A stretch of 64,000 nucleotides of DNA from Fluoribacter dumoffii NY 23. GTDB lineage: Bacteria > Pseudomonadota > Gammaproteobacteria > Legionellales > Legionellaceae. Below, piece after piece: positions 1 to 9,191 of this stretch (positions within the stretch are counted from its first letter, which is position 1; the number at the start of each line of letters is the position of its first letter). The position numbers and the translations under genes are program-made. The notes beneath the pieces were generated by a model. It ran no database searches. It was not told the origin of the DNA and was given only the letters and a program-made list of their open reading frames with translations. The stretch spans positions 3,440,325 to 3,504,324 of the forward strand of contig NZ_CM001373.1 in assembly GCF_000236165.1 (NCBI RefSeq), given 5' to 3'.

Positions 1-143
1 CAGATATTCATCACAGGCATACACATAAAGAATAGAATGGTATTCCTCTTTACAAAAGCAATCTTTAAATAAGATGCTAGGTATTTAACTTGCTAAATAA
101 TCCAATGAAAGGATATAAAATCTAGCAAGCGTAGCCTGGTTGT

Positions 144-168
144 AATTCAAGGCCTGACCCCATTAATG
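144..168 (+). repeat. Solitary copy of the REP-like repeat of the RAYT element
   Basis: These 25 bases are identical to positions 9200-9224, next to the REP-associated transposase gene at 8269-9108. An inverted copy of the inner part lies at 8239-8263. A single copy 8 kb from the transposase fits a repeat mobilised by a RAYT enzyme, but transposition is inferred from the repeat pattern only. Confidence 0.6.
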
Positions 169-244
169 ACGCCTGCTTCAAACAGTAGTTTTATTTTTCT
201 ATGGAAAATGCGATAAAAAAGGCTTCCAAGCCCATACAATTTTC

Positions 245-1603
245 TTAAACTGAAAATTTTTTGTTCTCCTTCAATATATCTTCATCATCTGGCGCCACAG
301 GGATATTCTGTAAAATATCCCTTATCAATGATTGATTGTAACGTCGTTGAGGATTAGTTTTGGCAAATTTTCCTCCGCTAAAAAATGTAGCATGATAGCT
401 TGGAATCTCTGAGTTTCCATAATCAAAAACAATATCTTGCTCGCCATAAGCAGTCTGAAATTGAGCTGCGATATAGGCTTCCAAAATACGAGTTTGCTCC
501 TCATTCAAATCCGTGCGCTCAAATCGTCCCGATACAAGGTAAACTTGCAAATAACCTTCTCGTTGACAAATATAACCTGCATAAAATGCAGAGCCGTCAT
601 ACTTGCCTTCAGGTAGTGTGAGTGATGGATGTCCATAGCGATCCTTCCAATTTATAAATGGATAAAGTGATTCTCTAAAACTTTCCCTAAAACCAGTGTA
701 TCCATATTCTTTCTCATAAGCATTCTTTACACCAGTTGCCAGAATAAAATCGCTTCGTAAAGCCCAAATTCGCTTTTCTTGTGGAAGTAGGGGATACTGA
801 ATACTGGTAATATCTTGATACGCCGGATTCATGCAGTCTTCACCTGGATAGCTGTATTTTGGTTTAATCGAAGGAATATTTTGTTTAATATAGTTTTGGG
901 CCTTTACATAACATGAATCAGCATGTGAAAGTTTAACCGCTTTACCGATTGATGATGGTGTATATGCCCTAGGTTTTTTGCTTATAGGGTAGGACGTATT
1001 TGTAAAGAATAAAGATGAATCAACATCATCCTCTTCTGGAGTTGTATCATAAAATACAACCTTCTGAACTCCATACGCTTTTTGAAATTTTAATGTTAAA
1101 TAGGACTCAACAACATAAATCTGTTCTTCGGTTAGTGGTAAGATTCCCTCGTTAATTCGATTACAACGATTATATCTTCCCGAAGATAAAAAAACCTCCA
1201 GGTATCCGTCACGTTGACAAATAAATCCAGCATACAGAACAGTACCATCGTAATTATTATCTGCTATAGCAAGAGAAGGATGGCCGTATCGATCGCTCCA
1301 ATTTAAATAAGAGTATTGTGATTCTTCAAAGGTTTCTTTTAGCCCATGATAACCATGTTTCTGTTCAGCGTTTTTCACTCCAGTCGCCAGAACAAAATCA
1401 CTGCGCAAAGCAAATATACGTTTTTCATTAGACCTAAGGAAACTATCAACATCCTCAATACGTTGAAAAGCTGGATTTATACCTACCTCCCCAGCGTAAG
1501 TATATTTAGGTGTGACTCCTTTGACATGACGTTGAATATAAGATTTTAATACAAACTCTACGTTAAAAATTTTTGACTGAATGTCTTCTATGTTAGGACT
1601 CAT
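245..1603 (-). CDS. Unknown protein built of two copies of one domain; possible Dot/Icm effector
   Basis: The 452-residue protein contains the same domain of about 165 residues twice, roughly residues 15-190 and 230-410. Both copies carry the landmarks YPGE/YAGE, N-PA-Q, EKRI-ALRSDF-LATGVKNA, NW-DRYGHPSL, YDG and AG-ICQR-GYL-V-L-SGR, so this is an internal tandem duplication. There is no signal peptide or membrane segment. The C-terminus is acidic then lysine-rich (DDEDILKENKK), which resembles Dot/Icm E-block signals; that part is inference. A GAGG ribosome site precedes ATG at 1603. I do not recognise the family. Confidence 0.75.
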   Translation of the reverse strand: MSPNIEDIQSKIFNVEFVLKSYIQRHVKGVTPKYTYAGEVGINPAFQRIEDVDSFLRSNEKRIFALRSDFVLATGVKNAEQKHGYHGLKETFEESQYSYLNWSDRYGHPSLAIADNNYDGTVLYAGFICQRDGYLEVFLSSGRYNRCNRINEGILPLTEEQIYVVESYLTLKFQKAYGVQKVVFYDTTPEEDDVDSSLFFTNTSYPISKKPRAYTPSSIGKAVKLSHADSCYVKAQNYIKQNIPSIKPKYSYPGEDCMNPAYQDITSIQYPLLPQEKRIWALRSDFILATGVKNAYEKEYGYTGFRESFRESLYPFINWKDRYGHPSLTLPEGKYDGSAFYAGYICQREGYLQVYLVSGRFERTDLNEEQTRILEAYIAAQFQTAYGEQDIVFDYGNSEIPSYHATFFSGGKFAKTNPQRRYNQSLIRDILQNIPVAPDDEDILKENKKFSV

Positions 1604-2492
1604 GATAATTGCCTCATTTGCCCCAAATTAATCCAATTGATTTATGGATGTAGGTTGGGGTTAAATTCAGCAGCAAAAATATTAAATTAAATTTCTACCA
1701 CCAAATTTCAATTTGAGCGCTTTAGGATTTAGAGTGAGTGTCGCGAAACCTGGACACTGGTATTGGAGAGGATTAGTTTGTTAGCGCTGTTTACAAATAA
1801 CTCCGCCCAACCTCGACAACAGTGTCCAGGCAGCGCATCATCATCATTTGTTGTAAGCGTGTTTGTTGCATTTTAGAAAACAGAAATATCATAGGCAAAA
1901 CCATTGTGTCATTAAATTTAACACTCAGTCAAGTTTTTAAATAAAATTCATGAAGCACTACTCTAATTGGAGTGTTTCTAAAATAATTAAGAAATTTTCT
2001 TTCATCATTTTATAGAACACGGGAGTTGCTTTAACCATGAAAGAGAAATTGATGGGAAGCATTCAAGAAATTTAGAAATGGCACGCTTATTAATTCCTAG
2101 TTAACGGCCCTAAGAGAGTAATGGAACAGCCAACCACTGAAGCACTGAGATTGTCTTTAATTAAATCAATTAGAGCAATAATTTATCTATATTGCCAGCT
2201 GGTTTTAAAAATTTAGCTAAACAATAAGAAGATGAAACCAGACATCGCCATTTGCAAAAGCACATTTCAATATGCTTGGCCGATATTCCTTTTCTATGCC
2301 TGATGAAGTGAAAGTTGAAAAGTTAAGGGCGTTCAGAGCTCCTGACAATCCTTAAGTCGGTTGACCGTTCTATTACTCCCCCACTCCACTCATCAATAAA
2401 CAAAAATATATGCTCAAAAAATCAAGTTTCTTAAATGGATTTCTTTGTAGTAAAATAATGCTTATTTTTATTTGATTAAACAAGAAGAAATC
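1604..2492. other. Gene-poor stretch with one MITE-like inverted repeat
   Basis: No convincing gene lies here. Reading frames are short (a 31-codon frame from 2121 is the longest with a plausible start) and look like decayed coding DNA. The one clear structure is the inverted repeat at 1749-1830, listed separately. Confidence 0.5.
1749..1830. repeat. MITE-like or IS-end inverted repeat
   Basis: CCTGGACACTG at 1749-1759 is repeated inverted as CAGTGTCCAGG at 1820-1830, with weaker symmetry extending outward on both sides. The 60-bp centre encodes nothing. Ends with the TGGACACT motif occur in several insertion-sequence families, so this may be a small non-autonomous element or the remnant ends of one. 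Confidence 0.4.
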
Positions 2493-2957
2493 ATGTTTAG
2501 TAAACATTCTAGAAAATCGTTGCCCAGCATTAGGTATGGACTGTTTCATTATACTAAACCTTTTGATTACCGAAAAACTGCAAAAGAAATTCAAGAAATA
2601 GCATCAAAATATTCTTTTAGTTTTAGAGACAATGAGGTAAAAGCTTTAAATTATTTATTCACTAATCACTTTATTACACTTGAACAAGCAGACATGCTAG
2701 CTGAACAGTTAGTTAACTGGAAAGGGATATTCGAAGGACAACTATCCACATATTTTACTGATGACCACATGGATGCACTAATAGCCTTAATGCAAGATCA
2801 GCAAGTTCGGCAAATTTCAATTGGCGATGTAGTGAATAACATTCATCTTTTAACAAGCGACCAAGCTAGAAGAGTCGCGAATGGTCTCACACGAGAAGAG
2901 GCAATGACCAATTTACCTTTTGATAATATAGACCAAGAGCAACAATTCAACATCTAA
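2493..2957 (+). CDS. Unknown soluble protein
   Basis: The preferred start is ATG 2493, preceded by AAGAAGAAA; an upstream in-frame TTG at 2472 is less likely. The 154-residue product has no signal peptide or membrane helix and is mostly predicted helix. Two short similar blocks, LFTNHFITLEQADMLAEQL and IHLLTSDQARRVANGL, look like degenerate helical repeats of the sort seen in Legionella substrate proteins. The C-terminus is rich in D, E and Q. The family is not recognised, and the effector idea is only a guess from style. Confidence 0.65.
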   Translation: MFSKHSRKSLPSIRYGLFHYTKPFDYRKTAKEIQEIASKYSFSFRDNEVKALNYLFTNHFITLEQADMLAEQLVNWKGIFEGQLSTYFTDDHMDALIALMQDQQVRQISIGDVVNNIHLLTSDQARRVANGLTREEAMTNLPFDNIDQEQQFNI

Positions 2958-3130
2958 CTACCTCGACTTAATATCGCTAGATTGGATTTATTGGTGCGAT
3001 TATGAATTCATAATCCTAAGTCCATTGTCAGTTTGGGCTAGATATGCGGTAAAACCTATAACTTATTTGGCAATCAATTCATTATATTTCCCCAAAGTTT
3101 TCTATGTAATTTTTGCTATCTTATCAGGAC

Positions 3131-3348
3131 TTAATTGAAACTGACCGGTGGCCAATTTCTTAAGAATTCAGTTAATTGAATTATTAATTTATTGCAATGC
3201 TCTTCAATTCTTAAGGACTGTTCATCTTTATTTTGATATTGTTGGCGACAAGTAAGCCCAATTCCACTAATTTTGATACAGCATAAGAAACACTGGACTT
3301 TTCTTTTTTAAAAAATTTGAGCACCTGTGTATAAAGGAAGTCCGGCAT
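3131..3348 (-). pseudogene. Frameshifted ribbon-helix-helix (CopG-like) protein remnant
   Basis: Reading from ATG 3348 leftward gives MPDFLYTQVLKFFKKEKSS, then SVSYAVSKLVELGLL, the pattern of a ribbon-helix-helix DNA-binding protein. The frame then runs into a stop (VANNIKIKMNSP*). A shift of one base near 3235 gives a sensible helical continuation (NKDEQSLRIEEHCNKLIIQL) ending at the stop 3131-3133. I read this as one gene of about 70-75 codons broken by a frameshift. Such proteins often sit beside conjugation or toxin-antitoxin genes, but none remain here. Confidence 0.5.
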
Positions 3349-3682
3349 AGTAATCGTAATTCGAGCCCTATTTTATCGTGTAATCAAGGTGTGCTTGTTT
3401 TTAGAAGTGCTTATTTTGTGTTTTTATTTAATTGGCTTATTTTTAGATTTGTATCGTGCTTTTAGTAGAGCGCAAATCAATTGCGTGTTTGTGACTCGAT
3501 TGGTGATACGATCTCACATCCACTAAATAGTTTAAAAGGAGTTTTAAATGGTCATTCTTATATCTTAATGGTTATTGTGTTTTTGGCCATTATTAAAACT
3601 AACAGTAGAAACCAAAAAAATAATAAATTTAATTTCGAAAATCAATTAAACCAAACAGAATAATCCTGCGCCAGGACTACCA

Positions 3683-3817
3683 ATGATTGGGTCTTTGGGC
3701 AGCTTGGGAAATTCTATTGGTTCAAGTGCAGCGGATAGAAACAATTACTGGAATGATTATTATCGCCAATCAACATATAATAGCAGCAGCTATGATTCCT
3801 TAAATAATCGCTTTTAA
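3683..3817 (+). CDS. Small Ser/Asn/Tyr-rich open frame, doubtful
   Basis: This frame of 44 residues starts at ATG 3683, eight bases after AGGA. It is rich in Gly, Ser, Asn and Tyr, and ends SYDSLNNRF. A longer frame with a hydrophobic segment (3481-3663) stops just before it in another phase, so the two could be halves of one frameshifted gene. Function unknown; it may not be expressed. Confidence 0.3.
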   Translation: MIGSLGSLGNSIGSSAADRNNYWNDYYRQSTYNSSSYDSLNNRF

Positions 3818-3827
3818 AAATTAAATT

Positions 3828-4079
3828 ATGTCTATAACGCTCTCAGATCATGACAAAGAAATAATTGGTTTAATAGATAACCAAGTTCAACAATTAATTC
3901 AAAGAAATGCGCCCGAGCATGTGATCGTCACAACCTTAATGGATTTTATTCCGGATGTTCAGTGCATCGCTAATGAAACGTGTGAAAAAGAATTGGAATT
4001 GTATTGCAGAGAGCACCAACACTTTAACTTTTTTCTGCAATTAATTCGCCCAGCAGTAATTAATGGTGGTTTAAAATAA
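3828..4079 (+). CDS. Unknown small protein
   Basis: An 83-residue protein with three cysteines in the second half (VQCIANETCEKELELYC) and no membrane segment. No good ribosome site precedes ATG 3828. It is followed after 16 bases by a second small frame in the same direction, so the pair may be co-transcribed. Family not recognised. Confidence 0.5.
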   Translation: MSITLSDHDKEIIGLIDNQVQQLIQRNAPEHVIVTTLMDFIPDVQCIANETCEKELELYCREHQHFNFFLQLIRPAVINGGLK

Positions 4080-4095
4080 CTAGGTTTACACATAT

Positions 4096-4248
4096 ATGTC
4101 TTTAAATTCAATAAAAATGCCCTTTATTTTGCAAGAGGAAGTTGCGCGAATAGACAATGCCAGCGATTACGCGCTCTTCATTTTAAAAAGTCATATTAAC
4201 AATATTATTGGCACCGTTGCAAAAATGAACCAACATAAAAAATCTTAA
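4096..4248 (+). CDS. Small open frame, 50 residues, downstream of the previous gene
   Basis: ATG 4096 opens a 50-codon frame whose product reads MSLNSIKMPFILQEEVARID at the start and ends KMNQHKKS. It has amphipathic helix character and no cysteines. It lies 16 bases after an unknown 83-residue gene and 68 bases before the LeuA-like gene. No function can be suggested. Confidence 0.35.
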   Translation: MSLNSIKMPFILQEEVARIDNASDYALFILKSHINNIIGTVAKMNQHKKS

Positions 4249-4316
4249 GTTTTGGACGGAGCTCAACTGTTGCGGGAGCCACTAATGTGTTGAATTTAAG
4301 TTAAATAACTCAAGGC

Positions 4317-5468
4317 ATGAAAATGGATAAAATAGTGATTTTTGACACGACGTTACGTGATGGCGAGCAAGCCCCCGGTGCAAGTATGCGTGTTAAAGAA
4401 AAAATAAAAATAGCCCAGCTTTTAGATGAAATGGGGGTCGATATAATTGAAGCAGGATTTCCGGCATCTTCCGATAATGAAATTAAATACCTAAAAAAAG
4501 TGAGTCATCTAATTCATCATGCGAAAATATGTTGCCTCGCGCGTGCTAAAAAAAATGATATTGAGGTAGCAGCAAAATCACTGAAAAATGCAAAAAACCC
4601 TAGAATTCATATTTTTATTCCCACCAGTTCAATTCTAATTCATCAATTACTCCAAATAACGGAGGAAAGGGTTTTAGAATTAATTCATGAATCAGTGACA
4701 CAGGCAAAATCTTTTTGTGATGATGTTCAGTGGTCAGCAATGGATGCAACCCGCACCGATTTTAATTTTTTACTGCAGGCAATAAAAGTTGCTGTTGAAG
4801 CGAAAGCGCTTACTATTAATATTCCTGATACAGTTGGATATACGATGCCAGAGGAATATCGTATATTACTCTCCAAATTAGTAAGCCACTTCCCTGATAT
4901 TTGCTTTTCTGTTCATTGTCACAATGATTTAGGTTTAGCTACTGCTAACTCCCTAGCTGGCTTGTTAGGTGGAGCAAGGCAGGTAGAATGCACCATCAAT
5001 GGGATTGGTGAGCGTGCAGGGAATGCCTCACTAGAGGAGATTGTAATGGGCATTAAAACAAGGAAGGATGTCTTTAATTTCCAAACCAATGTGAATACAC
5101 AAAAAATTTTTGAGATATCCCATCGGGTTGCGGACGCAACTGGATTTGCTGTGCAAAAAAATAAAGCGATTGTTGGAGCGAATGCCTTTACCCATGAGTC
5201 TGGCATTCACCAAAAGGGAGTACTAAAAAACAAAAGTACTATTGAAATTATAGATCCAACAGATATTGGTATTCCATCATCAAAGGTTACATTGGGCAAA
5301 CATTCGGGTAAAGCCGGACTACGGCATAAAACTTTAGAATTGGGTTTACAATTAGATAAAGAACAATTGCTGCACCTGTTTCATGCACTTAAAAAATTAA
5401 GCGCTCATAAAAAAATTATAACTGATGAGGACTTACTCAGCGTGTATGCATTGACAGAAAAAATCTGA
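4317..5468 (+). CDS. Short 2-isopropylmalate synthase-like enzyme (LeuA/homocitrate synthase family)
   Basis: The family condenses acetyl-CoA with a 2-oxo acid. The DRE-TIM barrel is complete: DTTLRDGEQAPGASM near residue 10 supplies the catalytic Arg and metal Asp, HCHNDLG near 200 supplies the two metal histidines, and NGIGERAGNASLEE near 230 follows. The linker region (GIHQKGVLKN) is also present. At 383 residues it lacks the C-terminal leucine-binding regulatory domain of a normal LeuA of about 510-550 residues. It may therefore not be feedback-inhibited, or may use another substrate (homocitrate or citramalate). It stands alone, with no other leu genes nearby. ATG 4323 is an alternative start. 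Confidence 0.85.
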   Translation: MKMDKIVIFDTTLRDGEQAPGASMRVKEKIKIAQLLDEMGVDIIEAGFPASSDNEIKYLKKVSHLIHHAKICCLARAKKNDIEVAAKSLKNAKNPRIHIFIPTSSILIHQLLQITEERVLELIHESVTQAKSFCDDVQWSAMDATRTDFNFLLQAIKVAVEAKALTINIPDTVGYTMPEEYRILLSKLVSHFPDICFSVHCHNDLGLATANSLAGLLGGARQVECTINGIGERAGNASLEEIVMGIKTRKDVFNFQTNVNTQKIFEISHRVADATGFAVQKNKAIVGANAFTHESGIHQKGVLKNKSTIEIIDPTDIGIPSSKVTLGKHSGKAGLRHKTLELGLQLDKEQLLHLFHALKKLSAHKKIITDEDLLSVYALTEKI

Positions 5469-5700
5469 GAAAGATTGCACGCTAGTATCTCTTATTTATA
5501 ACTTCGATCACAGGGTATTATTTGGGGATTATCCACCAATTCAGGGAAACAGGCATGCTTTGCATAGGGTATGCAAAAAACAAAAACAATACTCACATAA
5601 TCTTTACATGCAGTCTTTTCTTTGATTTTTTAAATCTAGACAAAAATTTAAGTAGCTGTTATATCTTTATATCTAAGGATATTAGCAATCAAGGATGACC

Positions 5701-6150
5701 ATGAACAAAACCACTCAGTACACTTTAGTTTCTATCTTTGCAGGCATAGTATTATTATTGAGTTTTTCCTCTTCAGTTTTTGCTCAGTGCCAAGGCAATG
5801 CGGAGCCGTTTGAATCAGGAACAGCAAAACATGAACAATGGAAATCAATCGGCAATAGTTATAGCAAATCCAAGCGACAAGCAGTCCTATTTAATAACTT
5901 TAAAGGGGGAATTGCTAAACTTCCAGCAGGCCACAATCACCCACCTCACTTTTACAAACATAAATTGCTTGTTGTCGTTATGGAAGGAACGCTTCACCTT
6001 CATCTTAATGGTAAAACAACAACCTATAGCAAGGGAGAATATTTTATTTTACCTGCCTACACGTGCTTTAGCAGTCATTCTAAACACGGTGCGACTGTAG
6101 TTATGGTTGGAGCAAAACCCGGCGATAGTTTTCCAAGCAAGCAAAAATAA
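5701..6150 (+). CDS. Secreted single-domain cupin
   Basis: An N-terminal signal peptide (hydrophobic LVSIFAGIVLLLSF, then SVFAQ) is followed by one cupin barrel. The motif GHNHPPHFYKH gives the usual metal-binding histidines, followed by EGTLHLHLNGK and the second motif with FSSHSKHG. The protein is probably periplasmic. AAGGA at 5691-5695 is placed for ATG 5701 rather than the in-frame ATG at 5695. Cupins of this size have varied roles, so the substrate is unknown. Confidence 0.75.
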   Translation: MNKTTQYTLVSIFAGIVLLLSFSSSVFAQCQGNAEPFESGTAKHEQWKSIGNSYSKSKRQAVLFNNFKGGIAKLPAGHNHPPHFYKHKLLVVVMEGTLHLHLNGKTTTYSKGEYFILPAYTCFSSHSKHGATVVMVGAKPGDSFPSKQK

Positions 6151-6195
6151 TGAAAATAGATTCAGCACAGATAAGGCGAAAATCCACATTGACAA

Positions 6196-6220
6196 ATTCG
6201 TCACGCACTGCGTGGCGAAT
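6196..6220. terminator. Hairpin between convergent genes
   Basis: ATTCGTCACGCA and TGCGTGGCGAAT form a 12-bp stem with one G-T pair and almost no loop. The hairpin sits between the ends of the cupin gene and the converging effector-like gene. It has no strong U tract, so it is either a weak bidirectional terminator or a protein-binding palindrome. Confidence 0.4.
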
Positions 6221-6236
6221 CTATTAAAACTATTGG

Positions 6237-8138
6237 TTATTTGTATTGGGGACGAAAATAAGAGCCAAGTCCCGAGTCGCCTTTCAAAATTTCTTTTACC
6301 TCATTCCAGGTGTTAGGTGCCGTAAATAAATTATAAAACTTATTATCACGATGATAAGTTAAAAATGGTTTTTGATTTTCCCATTTTCGCATGCAATTAA
6401 ATAATTGAGTTTTATCATCCTGGTTCCAGTTTTTGGTAAAAAATTTAATAAGCTCGATAAACTCAATCTTTAATTCTCCAATTTCTAAAAATTTTTGTTT
6501 TTTATCCATCGTTGATAGCTGAACAGCAGTAAATTTTGCTACATAATCATCATAAATATGTTTAATGCGCTCAACCGCTTCATGATTATCCGCTCCTTTA
6601 TACGAATATAACGCCTCATGTGTTTTACTATAGTCAGGTGCGTTTAATAAAAGTGGAATTGTCTCAGGAAATTTAGTTTCCCTTACCTCAGAGCCTCGCA
6701 AGTCTTCACCTTCTAAATATTTTTCTAATAAAAAAGGAAAAATTTTCGATGCAGTTTGAGCGGAGGCCTCTTTATATTCATTCACCTCCTCTTCCAACTT
6801 GAGCATAATATCCTCAAATAAATGATAAATATCATCAATTTTTTTTAGGAAATCTAACTTCTCTAATTTTTTTTGGTACCAGGCCAGCCTAGGTTCAGTC
6901 GAGAATTGTTTTATCTCCCGTTTCAGTTCGGTTAAATAGATTAGTTTAAAACAATCAAGATAATTTTGTGGTGCTGGTGAGATCACTTGCAAAGGTTTGA
7001 TTGGCTTACCCATTAAAACTCGATGAATGTTATAGATTAAACTGGCTCGAATAAAGGGATCTTCCTCAATATCCATCACTGTTATGTCCCTTAAATCCAG
7101 GTTGGGAATTGAAAGAAGCGCCGAAACGCCAGGAGCCCTCAATTCTTTCATACTAATATTATGGTGGGCTCCCACAAGTGCGAAATATTTTTCGCGGCTT
7201 TGCGAAATAATTTCAGCAGCGGTTGGATTCATTGCCAAGGCACGTTTTTTTGGAAATTTAGTTTCATTTTTTTTGATATAACCAGTAATACCATCATAAG
7301 CCTCAGTGGTATCGATAGGGGTAATGTGTATACCAAGCATTTGCGCCATGACAACAATACCTAAACTGGAATAGGGGTTAGCCCTATAGCTATATAAAAA
7401 ATCATCGGAATTTTTTCCTGCTATAATGCGATTGCTGATATCCTGATTAATTAATTCGACTAATAATGCTTTGGGCAATAAGCCTGTTTGGAAAAATTTT
7501 TCGTATAAAGCCGTTTGAGTATCATAAAATCCTAACTCAACAAATAACTGTTTGATTCCAGAGGCTGCAAGGCTAGGCATAAAAGTTACTAAAAATTTTT
7601 TATGTAAACCTTTAGAATGAGTCTCGCCAATACAGACACCTTGATGTTCCGATATTCCTTTTAGCAATTGTGCTTTTGCAGAGGAAGCCGAGTTACCGCT
7701 AATTTCAGTAATTTTATTATCAGACAAACTGTCAAAATCCAAATTTTGTAAATCATGCTTTGCTTTGCGAATTTTATTTCTTCGCTTGGCTGTGACGGGT
7801 TCTTCGCATCGCTCAAAAACAATTCCCGCTTTTTCCTGGATAAACTTTTTTTCAAAAACAGTTTCTTCATCTAATGAAATGGGTTCCCCTGCTTTTTTAA
7901 AATCTAATATCAGCGGTAGAAATTCAGAAATAAAAGCACTAATTTCATTTAAATTATGTCGAAAATAAATTGCATTGTGTTTGAAAACAATCGATTTTTC
8001 AAAATTATTTAAAAATCCAGCTTGTTGTAAATGAATGACTAAGGCATCAAAAATGCTCGAAGAAGGTTCAGAGCCCGGTTTAATCACATAAAGATACCCT
8101 TTATTTTTTTCTGTGCGAGCTTTCAAATTATTTCTCAT
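6237..8138 (-). CDS. Large unknown protein with a Tiki/EreA/ChaN-like domain; candidate effector
   Basis: This 633-residue protein lacks a signal peptide and membrane segments. Residues of about 170-370 contain GVCIGETHSKGLHKKFL, IKQLFVELGFYD and later YFALVGAHHN with PGVSALLSIP. That spacing of an ET/H motif, an E on a hydrophobic strand and a late GAHH motif resembles the Tiki/EreA/ChaN-like fold found in some large toxins. The C-terminal 270 residues are helical and charged. A stand-alone gene of this size without export signals in Legionella suits a Dot/Icm substrate. The domain call comes from motif pattern only. Confidence 0.7.
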   Translation of the reverse strand: MRNNLKARTEKNKGYLYVIKPGSEPSSSIFDALVIHLQQAGFLNNFEKSIVFKHNAIYFRHNLNEISAFISEFLPLILDFKKAGEPISLDEETVFEKKFIQEKAGIVFERCEEPVTAKRRNKIRKAKHDLQNLDFDSLSDNKITEISGNSASSAKAQLLKGISEHQGVCIGETHSKGLHKKFLVTFMPSLAASGIKQLFVELGFYDTQTALYEKFFQTGLLPKALLVELINQDISNRIIAGKNSDDFLYSYRANPYSSLGIVVMAQMLGIHITPIDTTEAYDGITGYIKKNETKFPKKRALAMNPTAAEIISQSREKYFALVGAHHNISMKELRAPGVSALLSIPNLDLRDITVMDIEEDPFIRASLIYNIHRVLMGKPIKPLQVISPAPQNYLDCFKLIYLTELKREIKQFSTEPRLAWYQKKLEKLDFLKKIDDIYHLFEDIMLKLEEEVNEYKEASAQTASKIFPFLLEKYLEGEDLRGSEVRETKFPETIPLLLNAPDYSKTHEALYSYKGADNHEAVERIKHIYDDYVAKFTAVQLSTMDKKQKFLEIGELKIEFIELIKFFTKNWNQDDKTQLFNCMRKWENQKPFLTYHRDNKFYNLFTAPNTWNEVKEILKGDSGLGSYFRPQYK

Positions 8139-8238
8139 TTATCATGCCTTGTATAATTATAATTCATTGCATGAGATTTCGAATATTTATCCTGTTCAAA
8201 AACAGAGCTCCCTTGCACAAGAGTATCCCGCACGTATA

Positions 8239-8263
8239 GGGTCAGGCCTTGAATTGTGAATTT
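8239..8263 (-). repeat. Right-hand inverted repeat of the RAYT element
   Basis: These 25 bases are the exact reverse complement of 9192-9216 and lie 6 bases beyond the stop codon of the transposase gene. Together the two repeats bracket the whole gene, as in a self-contained REP-transposase unit. Confidence 0.7.
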
Positions 8264-8268
8264 CAAAA

Positions 8269-9108
8269 CTATAGTCGTAATTTTTTGACTATTTTACTCA
8301 CACTGGAATAATGCAAGCAAAAATATTCCCCAATTTCTTTTAAACTAAATTGACCACTTGTGTACGCAACTTGAATTCCTTCGTTTCTTGTACTGGTCCT
8401 TTGCTCTATCTCTTTTAAAGTGTAACTCTCTGCTTCATACTGAGTTTTCGGGATATCTATTAGATTCATTTGAGGGTCGATTTTTTTCAACATCTCATTA
8501 ATAAACTCATCATTTCCCAGATAAATTTGTTTTTTTAAATCATTCCATGGTGACTTACTCGTTATTCCTTCAATTACAAATTCTCGATATTTATCAATGG
8601 CTAGGGCCACATCTTCACTAAATAAACAAAGAATTTTATCGGTATGCAACCAATTGGGTTTCGACTCTATTAATGTCGTAGCTTGATAACTACTCCATTT
8701 CCATTCATGGGGTGAAGTAACCATTTTTGCGCGTACAGGATTTAATACAATGTATCTTGATAACTCAAGCAAATATCTCTCTTTATCAACTAATATTGCT
8801 TTGAATCGCCCTTGAAAAACGTGCCCCACACGATTGTGGGTTCGATTAAATCTTTGAGTATATACACCATTAAGTAATTGCATCCCTTTACTTAAATTTC
8901 CAAGTGGAGTCTCGATTAACAGATGGTAATGATTATCCATGAGACAGTATGCGTAACAAATCCAAGTACATCTTAAGCATACCTCAGAAAAAGTGTTTAA
9001 AAATATATTTCTATCTTCCTCTGAAATGTAGATACGCTCCTGACCATCTCCTCTTGAGGTGATATGGTACAACGCTCCTGGAAACTCTATTCGTAGCGAC
9101 CTTGCCAT
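8269..9108 (-). CDS. REP-associated tyrosine transposase (Y1/IS200-like HUH family)
   Basis: The 279-residue protein starts MARSLRIEFPGALYHITSRG, typical of RAYT enzymes. The HUH metal motif is in DNHYHLLIE near residue 60, the catalytic Tyr is probably in GVYTQRFN near residue 85, and GHVFQGRFKA and YIVLNPVRA follow. The last 60 residues hold a helix-turn-helix (FSLKEIGEYFCLHYSSVSKI), as in the long TnpA_REP form. The gene is flanked by 25-bp inverted repeats and appears intact. It would act on the flanking REP-like sequences as single-stranded DNA. Confidence 0.93.
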   Translation of the reverse strand: MARSLRIEFPGALYHITSRGDGQERIYISEEDRNIFLNTFSEVCLRCTWICYAYCLMDNHYHLLIETPLGNLSKGMQLLNGVYTQRFNRTHNRVGHVFQGRFKAILVDKERYLLELSRYIVLNPVRAKMVTSPHEWKWSSYQATTLIESKPNWLHTDKILCLFSEDVALAIDKYREFVIEGITSKSPWNDLKKQIYLGNDEFINEMLKKIDPQMNLIDIPKTQYEAESYTLKEIEQRTSTRNEGIQVAYTSGQFSLKEIGEYFCLHYSSVSKIVKKLRL

Positions 9109-9191
9109 GTTGGACTATTAATTATCTTTTCCTTGACCTGTTTTTAATTCATTCCCTTCTAAGCGTCAATAGATTCATCCATCTTCAATTA

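Noticed and set aside
3481-3663. A 60-codon frame with a hydrophobic segment
   Set aside because: TTG start without a ribosome site. It may be the first half of a decayed gene continued in another phase at 3665, so it is not called alone.
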